DNA from: Solirubrobacterales bacterium
GTDB lineage: Bacteria; Actinomycetota; Thermoleophilia; Solirubrobacterales; Solirubrobacteraceae
Reading direction: 5' to 3'
Length of the DNA stretch: 56,346 nt
NCBI GenBank assembly: GCA_027315115.1
Contig: DAHUYQ010000018.1
Coordinates: 1 to 56,346, forward strand
Shown here: in pieces, positions 7,288 to 15,419 of the stretch
Position numbering within the stretch: the stretch's first letter is position 1
How the letters are laid out: each line of letters opens with the position of its first letter
The notes under the pieces: generated by a model
Told to the model about the DNA's origin: nothing
What the model saw: the letters and a program-made list of their open reading frames with translations, nothing else
Database searches by the model: none
Position numbers and translations under genes: made by a program

Positions 7288-9609
7288 CTAGCGCAGCCTC
7301 GCTCCAGCGCTGCCGTGCGGCTCGGAGTCGGAGGACGGGCTCTCGTTCACCGGCGCGTGCAGCCGCAGAGCCAGGAGCGCGATGTCGTCGCGGGCGCTGC
7401 CGCCCGCATGGGTGACGGCCGTGGCCTCGATGCGACGCAGGAGATCCTCCAGCGTGAGGCTGGGCGCAAGCGAGCAGAGCCGACGAAGGCCCTCCTCGCC
7501 CAGCGGCCGCGCCGGCGCGCCCGCCTCGATCACGCCGTCGGTGTGCAGCACGAGCGTGTCGCCGGGGCTCATCTGCACCTCGGCCTGCTCTATGTGGATG
7601 GGGTCGAGCACTCCCAGCAGAGTGCCTGGACGTCCGACCGCGCGCGCTCGCCCGTCGCTGTCCACGAGCACCGGCTGAGGATGCCCGGCCAGCGCGATCG
7701 TCAGGTGCGCGCCCGGCGGCCGCAGGTCGACGAGGATCAGCCCGAGCGTGCACATGTCCAGTCCGGGCGGCTGGTGCATCAGCGCGTGGTGAACAGATTC
7801 GACCATCACCAGCGGCGCCTGCCCGGTCATCGCGGCCGCGCGCAGCGTGTGCCGTGCCAGAGCCGTGACAGCCGCGGCCCGCGGGCCCTTGCCGCAGACG
7901 TCGCCGATCGTCAGCACCCAGCGGCCGTCGCGGTGCTCGAAGACGTCGTAGAAGTCGCCGCCCACCTCGTTGAGCTCGCCGGCCGCGGCATAGAGAGCCT
8001 CCAACTCCGCGCCGGGGAGGTCGGGCAGGTCTTCGGGCAGCAGCGCCTGCTGCAGGGCGCTGGCGATCCTGGTGCGCTCGGTGTAGAGACGGGAGTTCTC
8101 CACCGCGATGCCCGCCCGCCGGCCGAGCTCTTCCATCAGCGGCATGTCGGCTCTGGTGAGCTGGCGACCGGAGACGTCGCTGGCCAGAGTGATGGCGCCG
8201 AGCACGCGCCCGCCGGCGCTCATCGGCACGATGATCACGCTGGCGACCCCAAGCTCGCGGAGCAGCCCGTAGTGCTCCTGGTCCTTGGCGTAGCTGGCCA
8301 GCGCGTCGGACGCGACCTCGGCGAAGATCGCGCGGCCGCTGCGCAGCACCTCCGCCACGCCGCCGGGATCGTCGCGGTGCAGCGGGTAGGCGGCCTCGAT
8401 CCGGATCGCCAGGTCGAGCTTGGACGGGTCGTGGTGGTGGAGCGCGACCCGTTCGATCGGCCCGCGCTCGGCGAGCAGGCTGACAGAGCACCAGTCGCCG
8501 AACCTGGGCACGGCGAGCTCGGCGATCTGTTCCAGCGTGCGCTCATGGTCGAGCGAGGAGGCGAGCACGCGGCTCGCGTCGGCCAGGAAGTTCTCCGCGA
8601 TCTGGTTGCGCTTGACCTCGGTGATGTCCTCGAATACGTTGACCGCGTAGAGCGGCTGCCCGCTTTCAGGGTCGGCGATGGGGGAGGCCCGTGCGATCAG
8701 CCACCGTTCTCGACCGGTCGCCTTGACGATGTTGCGCACGAGCAGAGGCGTGGGCTCCTCGCCGCGCAGCAGCCTGCGTCCAGGCATCTGATCCAGCGAC
8801 AGCGGCCGCCCGTCCTCGTCGAGCACGACGAAGCGGTCAATGATCGAGCCCGGCCGTGCGCGCGTGAGCTCTTCCACCGAGGAGGCGCCGAGCAGCTCGA
8901 CCGCCGCGCGGTTGGCGAACACCGTGTGGCCATCCCTGTCGATCACCGTCACCGCCTCGGCAAGGCCGATCAGGATCGCCTCCAGGCGCTGCTCCAGGCC
9001 GCGCAGATCCGAGTAGAGCTGGGCGTTGTCGATCGCCAGCGCCGCTCGCCGCGCGAGCTCCCCGATCAGGTCGCTCTCGGCCTGGTTGTAGGGCTCGCTG
9101 TCGCCGAGCCGCAGCACCGAGAGCGTTCCCAGCGTGTGGTTGCGGGCGGCCAGCGGCGCGACGACCGCCGAGCGGTAGCGGCTCTCGATCATGAACTCCG
9201 CGTGCTCGCGGTCTGCGGCGAAGCTGCGCAGGCGCCCCTCGGAGAGCTCGTAGAGCGACTGTGGCCTGCCGCTTCTGATCACCTGCGCGACCGGGTGCTC
9301 GCCCTCGAGCGAGATCGGGTGCAGGTGGCGCATGTGCTCCAACTCGCGCGCCACCTGCTCGTCGGTGCACGCGACCGCGACCTCTCTGATCTGGCCCTCC
9401 TCGTCGCAGAGGTCGATCACGCACAGGTCCGCCATCTCAGGCACCGTCAGCTCCGCGACCTGTCGCATCGTCGTCGCCGGATCGAGCGAGGTCGCAAGCA
9501 CAGCTCCCGCCTCGATCAGAAGCGAGGCGGCCTTGTCCATCGCGGACAGGTCCGGCTGGCTGGCGAGCAGCGCCTGCTCGGCGCTCGGCTCACCAAGATC
9601 TTCTGGCAT
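7288..9609 (-). CDS. GAF-PAS-GAF-PP2C (SpoIIE/RsbU-type) phosphatase
   Basis: This 773-residue sensor phosphatase probably dephosphorylates the STAS antagonist encoded just downstream. Domain order is GAF (about 20-190), PAS (about 205-330, VIDRDGHTVFANRAAVELLG), a second GAF (about 340-510), then a SpoIIE/PP2C domain (about 530-755). In that domain the metal-binding motifs are visible: NEVGGDFYDVF, LTIGDVCGKG, and near the end GSARDDIALLALRL. No membrane segment is seen, so the signal is probably cytoplasmic (GAF/PAS ligand or redox). ATG start; 9-nt spacing to the next gene indicates an operon. Confidence 0.93.
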   Translation of the reverse strand: MPEDLGEPSAEQALLASQPDLSAMDKAASLLIEAGAVLATSLDPATTMRQVAELTVPEMADLCVIDLCDEEGQIREVAVACTDEQVARELEHMRHLHPISLEGEHPVAQVIRSGRPQSLYELSEGRLRSFAADREHAEFMIESRYRSAVVAPLAARNHTLGTLSVLRLGDSEPYNQAESDLIGELARRAALAIDNAQLYSDLRGLEQRLEAILIGLAEAVTVIDRDGHTVFANRAAVELLGASSVEELTRARPGSIIDRFVVLDEDGRPLSLDQMPGRRLLRGEEPTPLLVRNIVKATGRERWLIARASPIADPESGQPLYAVNVFEDITEVKRNQIAENFLADASRVLASSLDHERTLEQIAELAVPRFGDWCSVSLLAERGPIERVALHHHDPSKLDLAIRIEAAYPLHRDDPGGVAEVLRSGRAIFAEVASDALASYAKDQEHYGLLRELGVASVIIVPMSAGGRVLGAITLASDVSGRQLTRADMPLMEELGRRAGIAVENSRLYTERTRIASALQQALLPEDLPDLPGAELEALYAAAGELNEVGGDFYDVFEHRDGRWVLTIGDVCGKGPRAAAVTALARHTLRAAAMTGQAPLVMVESVHHALMHQPPGLDMCTLGLILVDLRPPGAHLTIALAGHPQPVLVDSDGRARAVGRPGTLLGVLDPIHIEQAEVQMSPGDTLVLHTDGVIEAGAPARPLGEEGLRRLCSLAPSLTLEDLLRRIEATAVTHAGGSARDDIALLALRLHAPVNESPSSDSEPHGSAGARLR

Positions 9610-9695
9610 CGATAGTCAGACTCGCTGAATCCACGACGCTTGTCAAGGCCGCCGGATGTTCGGAGCTCGCTATGGCATTGGCGCGTGCATGAAGG

Positions 9696-10562
9696 CTAGG
9701 AGGAGCGCTTGCGCGCCGCCTGGCGACCGGCTGGAGCAGAGGGCGCCTTGCGGGCGCCCCTGCCGGTCTTCGCCGTCTGCGGATGCTTGGCTCGGATCTG
9801 CGCGAGGCTCTCTTCCAGCGCGCCGATCAGGTCCGGCGTGGGAGCGGGCGCCGGCGGTTCGGGCACGACCTCGATCGGAGCGCCCTTCTGCTTGGCGGCG
9901 ATCAGCGCCCGCAGACGTTCGCGGTGACGGTCGTGGTAGCGGGTGGGCTTGAAGTCGGTGCCGAGCTCCTCGATCACCGAGATCATGCGCTGCAGGGCCT
10001 GCTCGTCCACCGCGACGTCGGGGATCTCCAGCTCCTCCATGCTCCTGATCTCATTCGCGAACAGCAGCGTGCTCAGCAGCAGGCGCTCTTCGTGGGCGCG
10101 CACCAGCACCGGGTGCTCACGGTTGTGGATCACCGTCTCGCCGAGCGCGGCGCGAGACGTGGAGGCCATCGCCTCCACCAGCAGGCGGTATGCCCGGATC
10201 GCGCCCTGAGCTTCGCCGAAGGGGGCAAGCCAGTAGGAACGGTCGTACATCACCGGATCGATCGCGGAGAGATCGACGAAGCGCGCGATCTCGATCGTGT
10301 CCGTGCGACGCGGCTGCGCGGCGGCGAGCTCCTCGTCGCTGAGCATCACGATCGTGCCGTCCACCTCCAGGCCGCGCGCGACCTCCTCGATCGGGACCTG
10401 GCTGCCCTCGGCGGTGCATATGCGCCGCACGCTCACCGGCGCTCCCCGGTCCGCGTCGATCTCGCGCATGCGGATGTCGCGGCTGCGGGTCGCGGGCAGC
10501 AGCGAGACCGGCACGTTGACCAGGCCGAAGGAGAGCGATCCGTTCCAGAGCGCGCGTGGCAT
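9696..10562 (-). CDS. ku: Ku protein, second copy (NHEJ)
   Basis: This 288-residue bacterial Ku is a ring-forming homodimer that binds double-strand ends and recruits LigD in non-homologous end joining. The family start is present (LWNGSLSFGLVNVPVSL), then the beta-barrel core with YDRSYWLAP and the FANEIRSMEELEIPD segment. A lysine/arginine-rich C-terminal tail (KTGRGARKAPSAPAGRQAAR) is typical of long-tailed Ku that binds DNA internally. The ATG overlaps the TGA of the preceding Ku gene (TGATG), so the two are translationally coupled. No LigD gene is in the window. Confidence 0.95.
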   Translation of the reverse strand: MPRALWNGSLSFGLVNVPVSLLPATRSRDIRMREIDADRGAPVSVRRICTAEGSQVPIEEVARGLEVDGTIVMLSDEELAAAQPRRTDTIEIARFVDLSAIDPVMYDRSYWLAPFGEAQGAIRAYRLLVEAMASTSRAALGETVIHNREHPVLVRAHEERLLLSTLLFANEIRSMEELEIPDVAVDEQALQRMISVIEELGTDFKPTRYHDRHRERLRALIAAKQKGAPIEVVPEPPAPAPTPDLIGALEESLAQIRAKHPQTAKTGRGARKAPSAPAGRQAARKRSS

Positions 10563-11320
10563 CAACGGCTCCCCGCCAGACTGGCCTTCAGCGCCTCCAG
10601 CAGATCGTCGGTGCGCTCCGGCGCCGGCCGGCGGCGCAGCCTGGCCGGCTTGCCCGCCAGCTTGCTGCGCGCAAGCTTCTCCACCCGCTCGCGGTAGGTG
10701 TCCTTCAGCTTGGCCGGCTCGTAGGGGCCGGCGAGCTGACCGATCAGCGTCTTGGCGATATCCATCTCGGCCCTGCCGGTTCGGCGCGTCGTGGCGGCCA
10801 GCTTCACGGTGGCGCCCTTGACCAATTCGTCGTGGAACCTCATCGTGTGCATCCGCAGCGTCGAGCCGGACGCCCTGACGGTCACCAGCCGCTCCCGGCT
10901 GCGCAGCACCACACGGCCGATGCCGCTGCGGCGCGTGCGGGCAAGCGCGGCGAGCAGCACCGCGTAGGCGTCCTGGCCCTCCGGCTGCGGCGCGAGGTTG
11001 TAGGCGCGGTCCCAGTAGATCGGGTCAATCTCCTGCTCGGGCACGAATGCCTCTATCTCGACCGCGCGCCGCTTCGGCCTGTCGGCGGCCTTGAGCTCTT
11101 CGCTGGAGAGGACCACGAAGCGACCCTCCGAGACTTCGGCGCCCCGGACGACCTTCTCGGAGCTGATCTCTCGCTCGCCGTCGGGGTCGAAGTACCTGTG
11201 CGCCAAGGGCGCGCCGTCGGCGGCGTGCAGCTCGCGCATGCTCAAAGACCGCGGGTCTGTCGCGGCAAAGACCTTGACGGGGACCGTGACCGAGCCGAAC
11301 GCGATCGCCCCGTTCCACAT
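10562..11320 (-). CDS. ku: Ku protein, first copy (NHEJ)
   Basis: This 252-residue Ku paralogue starts at MWNGAIAFGSVTVPVKV, the conserved family start; further upstream codons are unlikely to be used. Core features are present (EIDPIYWDRAYNLAPQPEG, MRFHDELV, and the ERVEKLARSKLAGK helix). Its tail is shorter than in the second copy. Two adjacent Ku genes suggest a heterodimer or division of labour, as known in some actinobacteria with multiple Ku proteins. It lies between the RsbW-like gene and the phosphatase gene on the same strand. Confidence 0.95.
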   Translation of the reverse strand: MWNGAIAFGSVTVPVKVFAATDPRSLSMRELHAADGAPLAHRYFDPDGEREISSEKVVRGAEVSEGRFVVLSSEELKAADRPKRRAVEIEAFVPEQEIDPIYWDRAYNLAPQPEGQDAYAVLLAALARTRRSGIGRVVLRSRERLVTVRASGSTLRMHTMRFHDELVKGATVKLAATTRRTGRAEMDIAKTLIGQLAGPYEPAKLKDTYRERVEKLARSKLAGKPARLRRRPAPERTDDLLEALKASLAGSR

Positions 11321-11389
11321 CGAGCGAGCCACAGCAACTCGATACCCTAACGCGCCCTCGCACAAGCTCAAAGGCGCTGCGACTGCAAC

Positions 11390-12250
11390 TCACCTCTCGT
11401 CGCGCAGCGAGACGATCAGACGCTCCCGCGAGCCCTCCTCGCGGATCTCCCACTCGCCGCCGAGGCGCTCGATCGCGCCGCGAGATCCCGCCAGCAGTCG
11501 CGCGGCCCCGCCATTCGACAGCGGCCAGATGCATTGCGTCACCTTGCGCGAGGATGCGGATATCTGCACGCAAACGTGCGCTCCCTCGATCAGCGGCTCC
11601 GAGTGCTCGGCGATCTCATCGCCCACCAACTGCAGGTCGGAGATGCGATCCGTGGAGAAGTGGGCTCGCGTGGCCATCGCGGTTAGCAGCCACGGAAGCA
11701 CGCTGCGGGCAAGCGAGACCGGGCCAATCGCAACCGCGACGCCGGGGCTGTCGGGATCCAGCGGATCCAGCGGCGCCACCCGCCCGGGCAGCTCGCCGCC
11801 CGAGTCGAGCGCGCCGACCCCCGGCGTGCTGAAGCGCATCCGCACCTCCAGGCCACTGTTCGGACCCGCGCTCAGCTCCGCGTGCTCGCATAGCGCCATG
11901 ATCACCATCAGGCCGATCCCGAGCGTGTCCGACTCGCCGAGCGGGCGCGCCAGCGCCGGCATCCCTCGGCCGTGGTCGCGCACGGTCACCTCGAGCGCGT
12001 CGCTGCGCAGCGCGACGTCCAGCTCGATTGGGCCAATCGCGCCGTCGTAGGCGTGCTGCACCACGTTGTTGCACGCCTCGCTGACCGCCGTGCGGATCTC
12101 GTCCATCTGCTGGACGTCGATGCCGACCGTCTCGGCCACCCCGCGCAGCAGCGCTCGCGCCAGCGCGACCTCCTCAGGCCTGCTGGTCAACTGGAGCCGG
12201 ATGTTCTGCCTGGCTGCCGATCGGGAGGTGTCGTGCATACGGCCAGGCAT
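11390..12250 (-). CDS. RsbW-like anti-sigma kinase with extra C-terminal domain
   Basis: The first 145 residues form a GHKL/HATPase domain of the RsbW/SpoIIAB type: N box EACNNVVQHAYDG, G1 DHGRGM, G2 TLGIGLMVIM. Such proteins hold a SigB-type sigma factor and phosphorylate STAS antagonists. The remaining 130 residues follow a Pro/Asp linker (RVAPLDPLDPDSPG). They read like a decayed second copy of the N-terminal half of the fold (LPWLLTAMATRAHFSTDRIS, DLQLVGDEIAEHS) without nucleotide boxes. The gene follows the sigma factor gene by 52 nt on the same strand. Start codon uncertain between two ATGs 12 nt apart. Confidence 0.85.
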   Translation of the reverse strand: MPGRMHDTSRSAARQNIRLQLTSRPEEVALARALLRGVAETVGIDVQQMDEIRTAVSEACNNVVQHAYDGAIGPIELDVALRSDALEVTVRDHGRGMPALARPLGESDTLGIGLMVIMALCEHAELSAGPNSGLEVRMRFSTPGVGALDSGGELPGRVAPLDPLDPDSPGVAVAIGPVSLARSVLPWLLTAMATRAHFSTDRISDLQLVGDEIAEHSEPLIEGAHVCVQISASSRKVTQCIWPLSNGGAARLLAGSRGAIERLGGEWEIREEGSRERLIVSLRDER

Positions 12251-12302
12251 CGGGAGCCCGCAACGAGACGAAGGCGGTGGAGTGGTTGCCTGGCCGCCCA
12301 GC

Positions 12303-13085
12303 TTACGCGTCTGTGAGCAGACGAACCCGCTCCAGCGAGCGTCGAAGCAGCCTCGAGACCTGCATCTGGGAGATGCCGACGCGCTGTGCGATCTGAGTCT
12401 GCGTGAGCTCCTCGACGAACCGCATGTGCAGGATCCGGCGTTCCCGCTTGGGCAGCTCACCCAGCGCGCCACAGATCGTGGCATCGAGCTCGACCAGCTC
12501 GTAACGGCTGTCCGTCCGGCCGATGCTCTCGCCGAGGCTGCCGGAGTCGTCCTCCTCGCCGCCGCGCGGAGCGTCAAGCGAGACCATGTCGTATGCCCGC
12601 GCGGTTTGCAGCGCCTCACCCACCTCCTCGATGCTGAGCTCGAGGTATGTGGCCAGCTCGCCGACGGTGGGGGACCGGCCCAGGTCGCTGGTCAGCGTCT
12701 GCCGAGCCTCGCCAACCTTCAGCGCGCGCTCCTGCAGACCTCGGGGCACATGCACGCCCCACCCGCAGTCGCGGAAGTAGCGCCGCATCTCTCCGAGGAT
12801 CGTGGGCACCGCAAAGGAGGCGAAGGCGGTGCCACGGTCGAGGTCGAAGCGGTCGATCGCCTTGAGCAGCCCGAGCATCGCGACCTGCAGCAGATCGTCC
12901 AGCGGCTCGGACGAGCGCTCGTAGCGGCGGGCCAGACCTCGCGCAAGCGGAGTGAAGCGCCGTACCAGCGCCTCGCGGGCACGGTCATCGCCCTCCTGCT
13001 GCCATTCCCGAAAGAGCAGATGGAGGTCCGCGGCGGATCGTGGATCGGTGAGCGCTCGGGGTCGGATCTGCGCCGTGCAAGCCAT
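12303..13085 (-). CDS. SigB/SigF-family RNA polymerase sigma factor
   Basis: This 260-residue group 3 sigma factor of the stress/sporulation type contains region 2 (EPLDDLLQVAMLGLLKAIDR, then GTAFASFAVPTILGEMRRYF), region 3 and region 4 with the helix-turn-helix LTQTQIAQRVGISQMQVSRL. The conserved RYFRDCGWGVHVPR stretch is typical of SigB/SigF/SigG relatives. The chosen ATG has GGAGAGG about 9 nt upstream; another ATG lies 9 nt earlier. Activity is likely controlled by the RsbW-like kinase encoded next, the phosphatase and the STAS protein further along. Confidence 0.94.
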   Translation of the reverse strand: MACTAQIRPRALTDPRSAADLHLLFREWQQEGDDRAREALVRRFTPLARGLARRYERSSEPLDDLLQVAMLGLLKAIDRFDLDRGTAFASFAVPTILGEMRRYFRDCGWGVHVPRGLQERALKVGEARQTLTSDLGRSPTVGELATYLELSIEEVGEALQTARAYDMVSLDAPRGGEEDDSGSLGESIGRTDSRYELVELDATICGALGELPKRERRILHMRFVEELTQTQIAQRVGISQMQVSRLLRRSLERVRLLTDA

Positions 13086-13172
13086 CGTGAACATCCTCTC
13101 CTGGTTGCCGTTCCCCTCCTCGCCTACCCGCATGTCGGCGCTTCCATGCGCCGGATCCTGCTTCCGGTTGAG

Positions 13173-13178
13173 TAGCAT
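13173..13178 (+). promoter_or_regulatory. Candidate -10 box of ppa
   Basis: TAGCAT lies 10 bases before the ppa ATG, predicting a leader of only a few bases. The same hexamer precedes nnr at 29579. Confidence 0.45.
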
Positions 13179-13188
13179 CGCGGCGGTG

Positions 13189-13731
13189 ATGAACGAGAAG
13201 TCAATCCAAGAGCCGCTGGTTTGCGTTGTCGAGGTTCCCAAGGGCACCCGAAACAAGTACGAGTACGACCCCGTCCTCGGGGGCATCAGATTCGACCGGC
13301 TGCTGCTGACCGCAGCGGTCTACCCCGCCGATTACGGCTACCTGCGCGGCACGATGGGGCTCGACGGTGATCCGTTGGACGCCCTCGTCTGCCTGACCGA
13401 ACCCACCTTTCCGGGCTGCCTGATCCCGGTCGAGCCCGTCGGCATGTTCAAGATGCAGGACGAGGCGGGCATCGACGACAAGATCATCTGCGTCCCCACG
13501 GGGGACCCGAACTGGTCTCGCTTCAAGGACCTGGAGAGCATGCCGCAGCTATTGCTGCACGAGATCGAGCAGTTCTTTACGATCTACAAGGACCTGGAGG
13601 CGGGCAAGAGCGTGACCGTCGAGGGCTGGTGCCCGCGCGAGGAGGCGGTCGTGGAGATCGACCACGCGCTGGCCCGGGCCGCCGAGGCGAGCGCCGCGCA
13701 GGCGGCCGCCGGCAGCGCGCCTACGACGTGA
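13189..13731 (+). CDS. ppa: Inorganic pyrophosphatase (family I)
   Basis: This 180-residue soluble enzyme hydrolyses pyrophosphate to two phosphates and drives biosynthetic reactions. Family I features appear in order: EVPKGTRNKYEYDP, RFDRLL, YPADYGYLRGTMGLDGDPLD (the metal-binding Asp cluster DGDPLD), then MQDEAGIDDKIICVPTGDP and the FKDLE/GW motif EGWCPREEAV. The length is normal, with an Ala-rich C-terminal tail. It is divergent from the sigma factor gene. Its 3' end overlaps the converging fdhD by 11 bp. Confidence 0.97.
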   Translation: MNEKSIQEPLVCVVEVPKGTRNKYEYDPVLGGIRFDRLLLTAAVYPADYGYLRGTMGLDGDPLDALVCLTEPTFPGCLIPVEPVGMFKMQDEAGIDDKIICVPTGDPNWSRFKDLESMPQLLLHEIEQFFTIYKDLEAGKSVTVEGWCPREEAVVEIDHALARAAEASAAQAAAGSAPTT

Positions 13732-14509
13732 GCCGCTGCTCGCCGGTGTAGACGTTCATCGCGCCGCGCCGCGCAAAGCCGCAGAGAGTCATCGAGCGGT
13801 CCCGCGCCAGCGATACCGCGAGCGAGCTCGGCGCGCCGACGCCCACCAGGATCGGCGCGCCGGCGACCGCCGCCTTCTGCACCAGCTCGAAGGAGAGCCT
13901 GCCGCTGACGCAGAGGATGCGACCGTGGAGTGGCAGCATGCCGTCCAGCAGCGCGCGGCCGACGACCTTGTCCATCGCGTTGTGGCGCCCCACGTCCTCG
14001 TAGGCGAAGAGCAGCTTGCCCTGAGCGGAGAACAGCCCCGTGGCATGCAGCCCGCCGGTGCGCTCGAAGCCTGGCTGGCGCAGCAGGTCGGGCAGGCCGG
14101 CCACCATGCTCCTGGGGCACCGCGGCCCCGGCGGCAGCGGCGAGCAGTGGACGGCCACCTCCTCAAGGGCGCCCTTGCCGCACACGCCGCACGAGGAGGT
14201 CGTGTAGAAGCGGCGCGTGCTCGGCGTCCGCGCCAGCGAGCTTCGCACTTCGATCGTGTTCGCGGCCAGGTCGTCGGTGGCGTCGAGGCTCGGCGGCTGC
14301 GTGATCAGGCCCTCTCCGTAGAGGAAGCCGGCCGTGAGCTCCTCGTCGTTGCCGGGAGTCCGCATCGTGACCGCGAGCGGCTCCCCGGCCGCGCGGATCT
14401 CCAGCGGCTCCTCCACGGCGAGCAGATCCTCGACACCGTCCCGGATCACGCGCGTGAAGCCCGTGAATGGCTGCATGCTCACGATCCACATACCTTGCCA
14501 GGAAGGCAT
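13721..14509 (-). CDS. fdhD: FdhD, sulfur carrier for formate dehydrogenase
   Basis: This 262-residue protein transfers sulfur from IscS to the molybdenum cofactor of formate dehydrogenase. Diagnostic segments: EEPLEIR, NDEELTAGFLYGEGLI, the redox CxxC loop SSCGVCGKG (residues about 107-115), HATGLFS, FAYEDVGRHNAMDKVVGRAL, and CVSGRLSFELVQKAA. No formate dehydrogenase gene is in the window. The start is uncertain: ATGs at 14509, 14491 and 14476 are all in frame before the conserved region. Confidence 0.94.
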   Translation of the reverse strand: MPSWQGMWIVSMQPFTGFTRVIRDGVEDLLAVEEPLEIRAAGEPLAVTMRTPGNDEELTAGFLYGEGLITQPPSLDATDDLAANTIEVRSSLARTPSTRRFYTTSSCGVCGKGALEEVAVHCSPLPPGPRCPRSMVAGLPDLLRQPGFERTGGLHATGLFSAQGKLLFAYEDVGRHNAMDKVVGRALLDGMLPLHGRILCVSGRLSFELVQKAAVAGAPILVGVGAPSSLAVSLARDRSMTLCGFARRGAMNVYTGEQRLTS

Positions 14510-14550
14510 GCGCCCTCCCGACAGAGGCTCGCAGCGTCTGGACGAGCCGC

Positions 14551-14556
14551 TAGATT
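14551..14556 (+). promoter_or_regulatory. Candidate -10 box of the acidic protein gene
   Basis: TAGATT stands 6 bases before the ATG at 14563 in the context GCTAGATTGGAAG, nearly the same as before rnpB. The spacing predicts transcription starting at or next to the start codon (leaderless). Confidence 0.5.
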
Positions 14557-14562
14557 GGAAGC

Positions 14563-14883
14563 ATGCCCGAGCCAGAGAGCGACGACCACCTGGTCAGCGA
14601 AGAGGAGCAGGCCGCCGCCGGCGAAGCTGCGCAGATCGGCGGCCGCGTGCCCGAGGAGGAGGGCCTGGACCCAAGCCAGCGGGCGCTCGTGGAGAGCGGC
14701 GAGGGAGTCGCGGAGGGGTTCGAGCTGGCCGAAGAGGATCTGATCGAGCACGCAAGCCACGGCGACCAGCAGTCCGCGCGTCCCGCCTACCACCATCGCG
14801 ACGACCGCGAAGAGGAGGCTGAAGAGGAGAGCGGCGAGGCGGACAGCTTCCGCTCCAGCGAGAGCGAGCAGGGAGACTGGTAA
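14563..14883 (+). CDS. Small highly acidic protein
   Basis: A 106-residue soluble protein with a large excess of Glu/Asp (about a third of residues) and no hydrophobic core segment. It is probably partly disordered. The segment ALVESGEGVAEGFELAEEDL may form an amphipathic helix and looks conserved-type sequence; the His-rich middle (PAYHHRDD) and the acidic tail look disordered. I do not recognise a function. It is monocistronic with a promoter close to its start codon, and a tandem repeat follows its stop. Confidence 0.7.
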   Translation: MPEPESDDHLVSEEEQAAAGEAAQIGGRVPEEEGLDPSQRALVESGEGVAEGFELAEEDLIEHASHGDQQSARPAYHHRDDREEEAEEESGEADSFRSSESEQGDW

Positions 14884-14884
14884 G

Positions 14885-14950
14885 CCGGCCCCTGGTCGGG
14901 CACGCCGGCGCCTGGTCGGGCACGCCGGCCCCTGGTCGGGCCCGCCGGCT
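14885..14950. repeat. Three 20-bp tandem repeats after a stop codon
   Basis: CCTGGTCGGGCACGCCGGCG occurs at 14891, 14911 and 14931 with one or two changes, preceded by a partial unit. The core GTCGGGCACGCCG also appears inverted at 22296 and nearly intact at 22361. GCCGGC dyads within the units could form hairpins. A terminator or REP-like role is likely. Confidence 0.8.
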
Positions 14951-14968
14951 CAGCGGCGGTCGCTGATC

Positions 14969-15268
14969 TCAGCGATGCGCTCTGGCGGCGCCCGGAAGAG
15001 AGCTCAGATCGATGTGATCGCTGTCGGCATCCGGCTCCAACTCCGCCTGCTCCGACGCGGCGCGCACAAGTCGCACGCCTGGCGCGCGCAGGCCGTCGAC
15101 GTGCACCATCAGGATCTCCAGGGTGCTGCAGTCCTCGACCAGGCGCAGCGAAGGCTCGTGCGGCAGCTCGCCGACGATGTTGAAAAGGGAGCTCCCGTCG
15201 GTCAGGTAGGCGCCGGGCGCGAACGGGTCGTCGATCTGCGTAGAGAGAGGTGTTCGCTTGCGTGACAT
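14969..15268 (-). CDS. Small conserved-type hypothetical protein
   Basis: A 99-residue protein with no signal peptide or membrane segment. The pattern PFAPGAYLTDGSSLFNIVGE, then LRLVEDCSTLEILMVHVDGL and GVRLVRAA, suggests a small beta-rich fold. I recall similar short proteins in actinobacteria but no function. ATG start with GAGGG about 8 nt upstream. It is transcribed alone, converging with the acidic-protein gene. Confidence 0.65.
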   Translation of the reverse strand: MSRKRTPLSTQIDDPFAPGAYLTDGSSLFNIVGELPHEPSLRLVEDCSTLEILMVHVDGLRAPGVRLVRAASEQAELEPDADSDHIDLSSLPGAARAHR

Positions 15269-15419
15269 GTTGGCCCTCGCTCTCCTTGATGAGTTGACGC
15301 TGGCAGCGTACGCCCACGGCGGCAGCGCTCACATCGGGGATTACCCCGGTTGATGCGGGGGATTCCCCTCGCCGTCACATCGGCGAGCTGCCCATCCAAA
15401 CAGGGCACGTGCTCCCATC

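Noticed and set aside
7315..9615. 766-codon plus-strand frame opposite the phosphatase
   Set aside because: It is a high-GC antisense shadow: Arg/His/Asp/Val-rich with no domains, opposite a clear multidomain gene.
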